Made by a program: the position numbers and the translations under genes | Notes under the pieces: generated by a model | The model's input: the letters and a program-made list of their open reading frames with translations, nothing else | What the model was told of the DNA's origin: nothing | Database searches by the model: none | Shown here: positions 36,783 through 44,611 of the stretch, in pieces | Numbering within the stretch: the stretch's first letter is position 1 | How the letters are laid out: every line of letters starts with the position of its first letter | Assembly: GCA_964573105.1 (NCBI GenBank) | Contig: CAZNIS010000005.1 | Span: 96,307 to 160,306, forward strand | Source: CAKZSB01 sp964573105 | GTDB taxonomy: Bacteria > Pseudomonadota > Gammaproteobacteria > Granulosicoccales > Granulosicoccaceae | Direction of reading: 5' to 3' | Length of the DNA stretch: 64,000 nucleotides

Positions 36783-37559
36783 CTAGCGACACAGTTTTTC
36801 CATCACGCGCGAAGCCGCAATCATGCCAAACACCGCTGTCACCCCGACCAGAGATCCATAGCCAAACTCGCAATCCAGATTGGCACCGGGCACACCGGGT
36901 TTTTCGTGCCCCACCGACCCATCGGCGCGAGGATAAACCGGCTGTTGTTTACTAAATACACATTCGACTCCAAATCGACGCTTCGGATTGGTCGTCCAGC
37001 CATAGTCTGTGCGCAGGCGTTTGCGTACCGTTGCCGCCAGTGGATCGTTCCAGGTGCGCGACAGATCGCTGATACTGATCTGTGTGGGATCGGTCAGGCC
37101 ACCGGCACCACCTGTAGTGATGACGGGTATGCGATTGCGCTTGCAGTGATAGATCAACGCTGACTTGAATTTGATGCTGTCAATGGCATCGATAACATAG
37201 TCGTATGTGTTGTCGATATAGCGCTGCAGGTTATTGGTCACGAGCATGTCGTCGATCGCCGTGCATTCACAGTTCGGGTTGATACTCTTTACCCGCTCGG
37301 TCATGCGATCCACTTTGGAATTGCCAATCGTGTTTTGGTCAGCGTGAACCTGCCGATTGATATTGGATTGCGCGATGTCGTCGTGATCGATTAAAGTGAG
37401 TGCCCCCACACCGGTACGAGCAAGTGCCTCTACCGCCCAGCTACCCACGCCACCCAGGCCGACCACGCAGATATGCGCCTGCTGCAGCCGCTGCAATCCG
37501 GCGTTGCCAAACACACGCGACACCGCTGCAAAGGCATCGCCCTGGTCGATGTTGATCAC
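36783..37559 (-). CDS. tcdA: tRNA threonylcarbamoyladenosine dehydratase TcdA
   Basis: A 258-residue E1-like enzyme that cyclises t6A37 in tRNA to ct6A. The nucleotide loop VVGLGGVGSWAVEALARTG is at about residues 32-50. The ThiF-family strings LIDHDDIAQSNINRQ and DYVIDAID follow. The C-terminus (GSLVGVTAVFGMIAASRVM) is hydrophobic as in E. coli TcdA (CsdL). The start is GTG at 37559, 12 bases after the upp stop, so upp-tcdA are probably co-transcribed. Confidence 0.93.
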   Translation of the reverse strand: MINIDQGDAFAAVSRVFGNAGLQRLQQAHICVVGLGGVGSWAVEALARTGVGALTLIDHDDIAQSNINRQVHADQNTIGNSKVDRMTERVKSINPNCECTAIDDMLVTNNLQRYIDNTYDYVIDAIDSIKFKSALIYHCKRNRIPVITTGGAGGLTDPTQISISDLSRTWNDPLAATVRKRLRTDYGWTTNPKRRFGVECVFSKQQPVYPRADGSVGHEKPGVPGANLDCEFGYGSLVGVTAVFGMIAASRVMEKLCR

Positions 37560-37571
37560 GACAATCAGCCG

Positions 37572-38204
37572 TTAGCGGGTTCCGTAAATGCGATCGCCGG
37601 CATCACCGAGGCCGGGCACGATATATTTGTGCTCATTGAGGTGATCGTCGATCGCCGCCGTATACACCGGCACATCCGGGTGTGCCGCGTGAAACGCGTC
37701 AATTCCCTCTGGCGCTGCCAGCAAACACAGAAAACGAATATTGCCGGCTCCGCCTTCCTTCAAACGGGTGATCGCCGCGATGGAAGAATTGGCTGTCGCC
37801 AGCATCGGGTCAACGACAATGACCAGTCGCTGATCGAGTTCCGAGGGCATTTTGTAGTAATACTCAACTGCTTCGAGCGTCTTCGGGTCACGGTACAGGC
37901 CAATATGACCCACGCGCGCCGACGGGATCAACTCGAGAATGCCCTCCAGCAGTCCATTGCCCGCGCGCAGGATAGATACCAGACACAACTTTTTACCAGC
38001 CAGTACCGGCGCGTCCATTTTTGTAAGTGGTGTTTCGATTTCGGTGTTTTCAATCGGCAGATCGCGCGTGATCTCATAAGCCATCAAGTGACTGATTTCT
38101 TTCAGCAACGAGCGAAACGTCGATGACGATGCGCTGGTTTTTCGCATCAGTGTCAGCTTGTGCTGAATCAAAGGGTGATCGATGACGTTGACTGAGAGGC
38201 TCAT
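37572..38204 (-). CDS. upp: Uracil phosphoribosyltransferase
   Basis: A 210-residue pyrimidine salvage enzyme forming UMP from uracil and PRPP (E. coli 208). The start is ATG at 38204 (MSLSVNVIDHPLIQHKLTLM), aligning with the family. SILRAGNGLLEGI and the PRPP loop VVDPMLATANSS are visible, and the uracil-binding C-terminus (YIVPGLGDAGDRIYGT) is intact. The PRPP loop reads ATANSS where most family members have ATGGS, a mild variation. Confidence 0.95.
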   Translation of the reverse strand: MSLSVNVIDHPLIQHKLTLMRKTSASSSTFRSLLKEISHLMAYEITRDLPIENTEIETPLTKMDAPVLAGKKLCLVSILRAGNGLLEGILELIPSARVGHIGLYRDPKTLEAVEYYYKMPSELDQRLVIVVDPMLATANSSIAAITRLKEGGAGNIRFLCLLAAPEGIDAFHAAHPDVPVYTAAIDDHLNEHKYIVPGLGDAGDRIYGTR

Positions 38205-38396
38205 GCGGTTGGAATCCTGCGGCTGGATATCGCGCATTGTAAAGCAAGCACTGCTCTATTACCGCTGCCACGTGCTACCGTCGTATCGGTCCAGCGCGTT
38301 CACCACACCCTCTTTGCTACCACACGCAGAGTCTTTGCGGCAGCCATGCACCTGGCCCACAATAGCGATTCACCCCGTTCACTATCGAGAGCATTG

Positions 38397-38927
38397 ATGA
38401 GCCTGCGAAAGTCATTTGTACTTACTATGGTCGGCCGCGATCACCCGGGTATCGTCAATCGACTGTCAACGCTGTTGCTCGATCACAACGCCAATTGGCT
38501 GGAAAGCAGAATGGCCAATCTTCAGGGCGAATTCGCCGGTATCCTGCACGCCGATATCGAGGCGCGGCACTACCCGTCGCTACTCGGCGCGCTCGCGGAT
38601 CTGGAGGCAGAGGGTCTGCAGATTGTCGCCCGTGAAACCGGCTCGAATACGCCCGATCTGGTCGGATTGCGTCAACTTGAGCTCGAGGTTGTGGGGACTG
38701 ACCGGGCAGGAATCGTCAGAGATATCGCCGCCGTGCTCGCCAGTTTTGAAATCAACATCGAGGAGATATCGACCGAATTTTCCGAAGCGCCGATGTCATC
38801 AGCACCGTTGTTTCGGGCCACCGCCCACATCACGGCAAACCGCAATATCGACCTGGATGAAGTTCAACTGGCGATAGAAAATATCGCCAACGATCTAATG
38901 ACAGAGTTGAAGGTCAAAACGACCTGA
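38397..38927 (+). CDS. gcvR: GcvR-type ACT-domain regulatory protein
   Basis: A 176-residue protein with two ACT domains: residues ~5-85 (FVLTMVGRDHPGIVNRLSTL) and ~90-170 (QLELEVVGTDRAGIVRDIAA). This is the layout of GcvR, which binds glycine and restrains the activator GcvA of the glycine cleavage operon. In pseudomonads gcvR sits next to dapA and bcp; here it is 35 kb away from dapA. The start is taken as ATG 38397; an in-frame ATG at 38346 adds 17 unconserved residues. Function as a gcv repressor is inferred from family only. Confidence 0.82.
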   Translation: MSLRKSFVLTMVGRDHPGIVNRLSTLLLDHNANWLESRMANLQGEFAGILHADIEARHYPSLLGALADLEAEGLQIVARETGSNTPDLVGLRQLELEVVGTDRAGIVRDIAAVLASFEINIEEISTEFSEAPMSSAPLFRATAHITANRNIDLDEVQLAIENIANDLMTELKVKTT

Positions 38928-38938
38928 ACATCGGACGG

Positions 38939-39547
38939 TCAATAACGGTTGCTCGCGATCAGAAACTGATCACGCAACTGTTGATAGTCTCGCGCCACCG
39001 GATACTGCGGGTAGTCGCGCATCACGCTCGCGGGCGGGCTATACAGGATACCGGCATCTGCCTCTTCGAGCATCGACAAGTCATTATATGAATCGCCAGA
39101 CGCGATTGTTCGATACGACAATGCTTTGAATGCTTGTACCGATTTGCGTTTCGGGTCTGCCTGACGCAGCCGATAGTCGACGACATTCTGGTTGTCATCG
39201 ATTGTCAGTCGATGACACAACAGCGTGGGATGCCCCAGCTGGCGCATCAACGGCTGGGCAAATTCGTAAAAGGTGTCAGACAGGATCACCACCTGAAAAC
39301 GCTCGCGCATCCAGTCCAGAAACTCGCCAGCGCCGGGCAGTGGCTCCATGCCTGCTATGACTTCTTCGATATCGGGCAGCCGCAGGTTGTGCTCTTTCAA
39401 CAAGGTGAGACGCTGACGCATAAGCTCGTCATAGTCAGGCACGTCACGTGTCGTGGCTGCTAACGCCTCGATACCGGTCGTTTTGGATACACCAATCCAG
39501 ATCTCCGGCACCAGCACACCTTCCAGGTCGAGGCAGGCAATTTCCAA
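38939..39547 (-). CDS. thrH: ThrH: phosphoserine phosphatase / homoserine phosphotransferase
   Basis: A 202-residue HAD-fold enzyme. The N-terminus EIACLDLEGVLVPEIWI is nearly identical to the known ThrH motif, with Asp nucleophile in DLEG. The other HAD motifs are ILSDTF and SGDSYNDLSML. ThrH can dephosphorylate phosphoserine and transfer phosphate to homoserine. The start is TTG at 39547 with GGAG seven bases upstream. It is the last gene of the xpaC-telA operon, 23 bases after the zinc-ribbon gene. Its link with that operon may only be positional. Confidence 0.93.
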   Translation of the reverse strand: MEIACLDLEGVLVPEIWIGVSKTTGIEALAATTRDVPDYDELMRQRLTLLKEHNLRLPDIEEVIAGMEPLPGAGEFLDWMRERFQVVILSDTFYEFAQPLMRQLGHPTLLCHRLTIDDNQNVVDYRLRQADPKRKSVQAFKALSYRTIASGDSYNDLSMLEEADAGILYSPPASVMRDYPQYPVARDYQQLRDQFLIASNRY

Positions 39548-39570
39548 TTCAGTCTCCAGGTCGTGTTTAT

Positions 39571-40812
39571 TTAGCGGCCGAAATCGCGAAACGGATCGAA
39601 GTGTCGATAGGATTCGGTGGGAAAAATGATCTGCCCACTGGTCGCCGAGCGCTCCAGCATAATCGGCTCCATCACATAGACCAGTCCACCTAACAACACG
39701 GCACCGGCGATGGCGGCAAGCGCGATTTTCACAACGCTATAGGGGCGCTCACCGCGAATTCTTCCGTTTCGGCCATTGACCACAAACCGATAGTGCTTGC
39801 CACGAAACTCGAATGCAGCGCTCCACAACGGCAACAGTACGTGCTTGAACGTGGTGTCTTTGTGTTGGGTGTGCAGGCGTTGTATCTGTTGCTGATCACC
39901 GCCGATATGTCGCCTGACATCATCGCGAATCATCGATAGCATAACTTTCTTGGCGTAGCCGAACCCTTCGTCCAGCGCAACCTGATACACCTCACTTTGA
40001 AAACCAGCCAGGTAGTCTTCGGTGTAGGGCACGAGGTTTTCCAGATCCCACGGCTGCAGCCAGTCTGTGATCTTGCGCGGCAGCGTGCGGGTGGCGCCGA
40101 TCAGCACATCGTCAAAATGACGATCGGTGCGCCCCTGCACTGGCGTCCAGCGAATCTTCGGCACCATCCTGGTTCGCCTGACCCGGCGTCCATTTTCTAT
40201 CGCGGTGTAGCTCTGCTGAACGTAGTAAGTATCACCGCGCAAGCCGGCGTAGGCGGTGAAGGTGTCACTGTCATAGGTCCAGTACGGAATGTAGATGCCA
40301 TTCAGGCCGTGATCTTCACGAGCAAAAGTTTTTAGTTTGCTGGGCGCGAACCAGCGACCGCTTATCCACTTGCGATAGGCTTCGCGCGCCTGTGCCTCAG
40401 TGATCGCAAACGGCAACAGTGCCTGTGGTGAGAACTCCTGAACATCGCCAGTGCTGGTGACCACTGCCGTGCCACAGAACGGACAGTCGCTGGCGTGCAG
40501 TGTCGCCGCCATGTTGAACTCTGCAGCACAGTTGGGGCACTTGAGTACCGTTTCAGTGGCACCGACTTTGCGCGCTGTTTCCAGCCGCTGCAGACCCGAG
40601 GGCAGATCGAGCTCCCGAATATCGACGTCTGCGTCAACAATCGGGTTGTCGTGGCCACAGTACCGACACTCCATGGTGTCGGTACCAATCGAATAGGCCA
40701 GCATACCGCCACACTGGCTACAGGGAAATCGGGTTTCGTCCTTGGCAACGGGTGCGTCGTTGCCTACCGCTACCGACTCCGGCCAGTCAATGGCTGTAAA
40801 CCGTTTTTCCAA
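39571..40812 (-). CDS. Double zinc-ribbon membrane protein of the TelA/SPFH operon
   Basis: A 413-residue protein. Two zinc ribbons lie near the N-terminus: CSQCGG...CRYCG (about 31-54) and CPNCAAEF...CPFCG (about 93-117). A large middle region (TYDSDTFTAYAGLRGDTYYV and so on) has no assigned fold. One transmembrane helix is near residues 360-382 (IALAAIAGAVLLGGLVYVM). Homologues are often labelled 'primosomal protein N-prime' or 'TFIIB-type zinc ribbon protein' because of the ribbons only; no helicase motifs are present. It resembles Bacillus YdjG-type proteins found with SPFH and PspA genes. The start is TTG at 40812 with GAAGG upstream. Confidence 0.82.
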   Translation of the reverse strand: MEKRFTAIDWPESVAVGNDAPVAKDETRFPCSQCGGMLAYSIGTDTMECRYCGHDNPIVDADVDIRELDLPSGLQRLETARKVGATETVLKCPNCAAEFNMAATLHASDCPFCGTAVVTSTGDVQEFSPQALLPFAITEAQAREAYRKWISGRWFAPSKLKTFAREDHGLNGIYIPYWTYDSDTFTAYAGLRGDTYYVQQSYTAIENGRRVRRTRMVPKIRWTPVQGRTDRHFDDVLIGATRTLPRKITDWLQPWDLENLVPYTEDYLAGFQSEVYQVALDEGFGYAKKVMLSMIRDDVRRHIGGDQQQIQRLHTQHKDTTFKHVLLPLWSAAFEFRGKHYRFVVNGRNGRIRGERPYSVVKIALAAIAGAVLLGGLVYVMEPIMLERSATSGQIIFPTESYRHFDPFRDFGR

Positions 40813-40848
40813 GAGAGACCTTCAGTTAGCGAGTCTGAATACCGTGTA

Positions 40849-41961
40849 TCAAGCCGAGGGGATCGGCGGCGGCTGGTCCTGCTGGAAAAGATCGGCAAGC
40901 TCATCAACGCTGCCGGCCGTAACCCATTCCGCCATCCCCTTTGACCAGACCAGTGTACTGGCTGTCAGTTCCCCGGAATCGACACGCTGCTGCAGCCCCT
41001 CGCTGCCAAACGGACCGCTGGCCTGGCCATTGATCGCGATATGAAAACGTCGGCTGCCCGGCAGCGGCGGCGGGAGTGCGTCGGCTGCACTCTCGCGCGC
41101 GACAGAGGGCTGCATGCTGTTTGCCATTTGCTGACCCACGGCAAGCCCGGCTCCCAAACCGATACCGGCACCAGCGGCGCCGCCAGGATTCTCCGCACCC
41201 GCTTCAATCGCCAACCCGGTTTGATATTGCATGTAGCGATCGAGATTGCCAACCATACCCGCACTGGTACGTTTATCCAGCGCCTCTTCAACTGCCGGCG
41301 GAACCGATACGTTTTCGACCAGTAGTTTCGTCAGTTCAAGACCGTACTCGCCAAACTCGGGTGCGATGCGCTGAACGATAACATCACCCAGTTGCTCGTA
41401 GTTGGCCGCCAGATCCAGCACCGGTATTCCGGCCGACGCGACGGCAGATGAAAATCGCGAGGTGATCAGGTTGCGCAGCTGATCGCTGATTTCATCGACC
41501 TGAAAATTGCCATCCGTGCCAACGATCTCGCGAATGAATTTCTCAGGCTCATCGACTTTGACCGAATAGGTGCCGAACGCTCTAACCCGGGCGGCACCGA
41601 ACTCGGCATCGCGAATCATCAGTGGATTCTTGGTGCCCCATTTAAGGTCGGTGAAACGACGCGTGCTGACGAAATAGACTTCAGCCTTAAACGGGCTACT
41701 AAAAGCGTGATCCCAACTGAGCAAAGTGGACAGCACTGGCAAGTTTCGGGTTTCGAGTTCGTACATGCCCTCACCCAGCACATCGGCGACCTGCCCCTCA
41801 TTGACAAACACGGCGGCCTGGCCAGGACGCACTGTCAGCTTGGCACCATATTTTATCTCGTTGCCGTAGCGCTCGAAGCGATAAACCATGGTGTCATTGG
41901 TGTCATCGGTCCATTCGATAACATCGACAAATTCACCAAACAGTTTGTCAAATAGTCCCAC
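40849..41961 (-). CDS. SPFH-domain protein (YdjI/virion-core type) with C-terminal GYF_2 domain
   Basis: A 370-residue protein. Residues ~20-230 are an SPFH/band 7-type domain in the YdjI subgroup (KYGAKLTVRPGQAAVFVNEG, VKVDEPEKFIREIVGTDGNF). Next is a glycine/alanine-rich hinge (GGAAGAGIGLGAGLAVGQQM). Residues ~305-360 form a GYF_2 (DUF4339) module: NGQASGPFGSEGLQQRV and TLVWSKGMAEWV. No transmembrane helix is evident. SPFH proteins assemble on membranes, and GYF_2 modules bind proline-rich or unknown partners. The start is GTG at 41961 with GGGAG upstream, one base after the telA stop. Confidence 0.85.
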   Translation of the reverse strand: MGLFDKLFGEFVDVIEWTDDTNDTMVYRFERYGNEIKYGAKLTVRPGQAAVFVNEGQVADVLGEGMYELETRNLPVLSTLLSWDHAFSSPFKAEVYFVSTRRFTDLKWGTKNPLMIRDAEFGAARVRAFGTYSVKVDEPEKFIREIVGTDGNFQVDEISDQLRNLITSRFSSAVASAGIPVLDLAANYEQLGDVIVQRIAPEFGEYGLELTKLLVENVSVPPAVEEALDKRTSAGMVGNLDRYMQYQTGLAIEAGAENPGGAAGAGIGLGAGLAVGQQMANSMQPSVARESAADALPPPLPGSRRFHIAINGQASGPFGSEGLQQRVDSGELTASTLVWSKGMAEWVTAGSVDELADLFQQDQPPPIPSA

Positions 41962-41962
41962 T

Positions 41963-43126
41963 TTATGCTCCCGCGTTTGCTTGTGATGCGGCGCTCGCCG
42001 ACGCCAGCTTACCCTTCAAATCGCTTTCAAGCTGCTCCAGCGTCACCTCGGCTTCGCGGCGCTTGCGTTTGCCTTCATCCGCGATTCTCAGGCTCTCCTC
42101 GATCGTTGCGATCAGGTTTTCATTGGCGCGCTTGACCGATTCAATATCGAATACGCCACGTTCCATTTGCTCGCGCACCTCGCGGTTGGCCTCGCGCAGC
42201 GTCTCGGCATTTTTCTCCAGCAGGTCGTTGGTCAGATCGGTCGCGGCCTTGACACTCTTGGCAGCCTGTTGCGAGCGAAAGACGGTCACGGCCTGAGCCA
42301 GTTGAGTGCGCCACAGCGGTACAGTGTTGACCAGAGTCGAGTCAATCTTTGACACCAGCCCTTTGTCGTTTTCCTGCACCATTCTGATCGACGGCAAGCT
42401 CTGCATCGCGACTTGACGCGTCAGTTTCAAGTCGTGGATTCGTCTTTCCAGATCATCGCGTGCGGTGCGGATATCGCGCAGTTCCTGCGATTTCAGTACT
42501 TCTTCAGAGCCTTGCGCTGCATCCTGCATTGCGGGTATTTCTTTGGTATCCAGCAGTTCGAGTTTTTCCTCGCCCGCAGCGATGTAGAGTTCCAGCGTGT
42601 GAAAGTAGTCGAGGTTGGCGTCGTAGAGCCGATCGAGGCTCGCAATGTCCGTCAGTAGTTTGGTTTTGTGATCTTCGAGGTTGTCGGTAATCGAATCGAT
42701 CTGACGGCGAACGCCCTCGTATTCCTGAATGAATTGCACGATTGGCCGGGTGCGACCAAACAGGCGCGCAAAAAAACCAGGCTTGCGATTGGGGTCCAGA
42801 CCGGCGACGTCAAAACCTCGCAACACGGTGACCATGTCGTTGAGCGACTTACCTGCGGGGCCCACATCTTTGTTGCGCACGCCTTCGAGCATGTTGTCAC
42901 TGATCGTGGTCAAACGTTCCTGGGCTTTGCTTCCGTAGAACAGGATACTGTTTGAATCACCCAGCTGAATGTCACTCATCAGACTTTCGATCCGCGATCG
43001 GTCTTCAGCGTTGGCCGTCTCCAGCGTGACCATCTCGTTTTTTAAATCGGGCGCCAACATACCCTTTAGCGACTCTACGCTCTCGGCGAGCTCGCGCTCG
43101 GCAGTGTCGACTTTGTTCTCTGACAT
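41963..43126 (-). CDS. telA: TelA/KlaA-family 'toxic anion resistance' protein
   Basis: A 387-residue, almost wholly helical cytoplasmic protein of the TelA family (PF05816). Family strings include IQLGDSNSILFYGSKAQERL, GKSLNDMVTVLRGFD, FARLFGRTRPIVQFIQEYE and LPSIRMVQENDKGLVSKI. No transmembrane segment is present. The name comes from tellurite resistance of plasmid KlaA/TelA, but most chromosomal copies have no shown role in tellurite. Co-occurrence with XpaC, SPFH and vWA genes points to membrane stress or cell-envelope remodelling. A good ribosome site (AGGAGAG) precedes ATG 43126. Confidence 0.93.
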   Translation of the reverse strand: MSENKVDTAERELAESVESLKGMLAPDLKNEMVTLETANAEDRSRIESLMSDIQLGDSNSILFYGSKAQERLTTISDNMLEGVRNKDVGPAGKSLNDMVTVLRGFDVAGLDPNRKPGFFARLFGRTRPIVQFIQEYEGVRRQIDSITDNLEDHKTKLLTDIASLDRLYDANLDYFHTLELYIAAGEEKLELLDTKEIPAMQDAAQGSEEVLKSQELRDIRTARDDLERRIHDLKLTRQVAMQSLPSIRMVQENDKGLVSKIDSTLVNTVPLWRTQLAQAVTVFRSQQAAKSVKAATDLTNDLLEKNAETLREANREVREQMERGVFDIESVKRANENLIATIEESLRIADEGKRKRREAEVTLEQLESDLKGKLASASAASQANAGA

Positions 43127-43176
43127 TAATACTCTCCTGACAATTGTGTTATGCGGTGGGATGCGCCGAAACCGGG

Positions 43177-44043
43177 TCAGACCCCTTCACGTTCGAGTTG
43201 TGTCTGCAACACTTCTATCTGAACATCGAGTTCGGTCAGATTGTTTTCGAGCAGCCGCTCTTTTTGTTCCGCGATGACGGTTTCCATGGTGCCGAGCACT
43301 GACCGGAAGTTGTCTTCAAGCTCGCCGCTTTGATTGCTCGGGTGAGTGGCGGCGTAACCTTCGGTGACTCGTCGCGCGCCATCCAGATAGACTTTCAGGA
43401 ACTTTCGCGCGCGGCGCAAATCCCGCGGATCGTCCTCGACGATGTCTGTGATTTCGCGGATACCACCGACGATTCCCTGCAACCGCTGCTTGAGTTCCAG
43501 GTTGCGGATCTGGTCGGCTGCGGCCTCGATGCCGGCAATCTTGCCATCCGCCTCATTCAGAATTTCAATCACTTCCTCGGACGTCACACCGACAGCGGGT
43601 GCATCGGGCAGCGAGCGCGACGGGTCGAGCCCGTAGACCAGAAACGATCCCAGTGCGGATGCGATGCCGACCAGCAGCGCCGTTGGAATCGAATGACCGA
43701 CGACACTGAGCGCGACCACGGCCATTGAGCCTCCGACGACGGCGTGACCGATCAGTTTGTAGGGTACTGTGCTGAGACGGCGCACGATTTTACGACGCCG
43801 CGACTCGACCTCGAGCGTCAGCCCCTGGCGGACCAACTGTGCGCCAAACATGGCCAGCGCAAAGCCGACACCCGCGCCAATCGCAACACGCATATTGCCG
43901 TAGAGCACCCCGTAGAGGCTGGCGAACAATACCGGCAACGGCAGCAGGTACAACAACAGCGCGCGACTGGCCTTGAATATCGGTTTGCGGCCAACCTGGC
44001 CGCCTACCCGGCGAGCACCGCCTGGCGTCGTTCTACGGGTCAT
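43177..44043 (-). CDS. xpaC: XpaC-family membrane protein
   Basis: A 288-residue protein of the '5-bromo-4-chloroindolyl phosphate hydrolysis' family (XpaC, PF10112). It has a basic N-terminus and hydrophobic helices at about residues 27-45, 50-68 and 95-138. A cytoplasmic helical part with coiled-coil tendency follows (VIEILNEADGKIAGIEAAAD, then LENNLTELDVQIEVLQTQLE at the end). It is encoded directly upstream of telA (50 bases). Its ATG overlaps the stop of a small upstream ORF (ATGA), implying translational coupling. The family name reflects an indicator-dye phenotype and says little about the true function. Confidence 0.88.
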   Translation of the reverse strand: MTRRTTPGGARRVGGQVGRKPIFKASRALLLYLLPLPVLFASLYGVLYGNMRVAIGAGVGFALAMFGAQLVRQGLTLEVESRRRKIVRRLSTVPYKLIGHAVVGGSMAVVALSVVGHSIPTALLVGIASALGSFLVYGLDPSRSLPDAPAVGVTSEEVIEILNEADGKIAGIEAAADQIRNLELKQRLQGIVGGIREITDIVEDDPRDLRRARKFLKVYLDGARRVTEGYAATHPSNQSGELEDNFRSVLGTMETVIAEQKERLLENNLTELDVQIEVLQTQLEREGV

Positions 44044-44183
44044 TTGGACAACTCGGTCGCACCGCCGGATTGACCACCCTGCCAGCTATGCATGAAAGCA
44101 CTGCAGGAGGTTCCGCCCACCGATAACACCAGCACCGCTATTCCAATTGTTTTCTTCAGTAAATCCGGCATTGCCGTGCTCAT
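44040..44183 (-). CDS. 47-residue membrane or lipid-anchored small protein upstream of xpaC
   Basis: A short reading frame of 47 codons plus stop, from ATG 44183 to TGA 44040, whose last four bases overlap the xpaC start (ATGA). The product begins MSTAMPDLLKKT, continues with a hydrophobic run IGIAVLVLSVGG, then TSCSAF and a polar tail ending GATELSK. It could be a single-pass membrane peptide or a small lipoprotein anchored at Cys27; the lipobox (G-T-S-C) is poor. The ribosome site is weak. The exact overlap, sensible basic-then-hydrophobic N-terminus and position at the operon head support a real gene, but no homologue is recognised. Confidence 0.55.
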   Translation of the reverse strand: MSTAMPDLLKKTIGIAVLVLSVGGTSCSAFMHSWQGGQSGGATELSK

Positions 44184-44611
44184 CCGTATTTCGACTCGGG
44201 GAACCTGCCAACTTTCAGACAGATTTCAAGCACTTGAAACCCATCTCCCGAGCCCCAAGCTCCGGGATTCTACCAGATTGACATGACCACACCGGTAAAA
44301 GCCTGTAAACCGTGCAGCGGCTCTGCGCTAAATAGTTGACTTGTACCCTAATTTACAGACCACGTTGGTCGACATCCACTGTAACCATTGAGCAAACCGT
44401 TCGTTAAATAATGTGGCCTGTCTTCAGTGCCACGCGGCTGGCGCCGCTAGTGCGGGTCTGGAGTGTGGCGAAACCACTGGTTCGCCCACTCGCAAACCCA
44501 CCTTGTCGGCAGCTTTAACGGTCGCGCGCGCCCCGGTCTGGCATTGCGCTATGATGTGGCTGACGGGCAGGTTTGATCGAATCGATTCGCGACAACGAGT
44601 TCCTATAACTA
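44184..44611. other. 428-base divergent intergenic region, xpaC operon / galE
   Basis: The region carries the promoters of the leftward xpaC operon and of galE. A -35-like TTGACT occurs at 44336-44341 but has no -10 at a proper distance. A small palindrome GACCA-CGT-TGGTC lies about 20 bases further right. The right half is G/C-rich with no credible ORF. I see no tRNA, riboswitch or repeat in it. Confidence 0.5.

Noticed and set aside
39571..40812. Annotation as primosomal protein N-prime/PriA helicase.
   Set aside because: Only the zinc ribbons resemble PriA; there is no Walker A, DEAH box or other helicase motif, and there is a transmembrane helix.
41963..43126. Calling the telA locus a tellurite resistance island.
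   Set aside because: No terABCDEZ or klaB/kilA genes are present; chromosomal TelA with XpaC and SPFH is a different context.
44336..44341. TTGACT as a galE promoter -35.
   Set aside because: No -10 hexamer lies 15-19 bases downstream.
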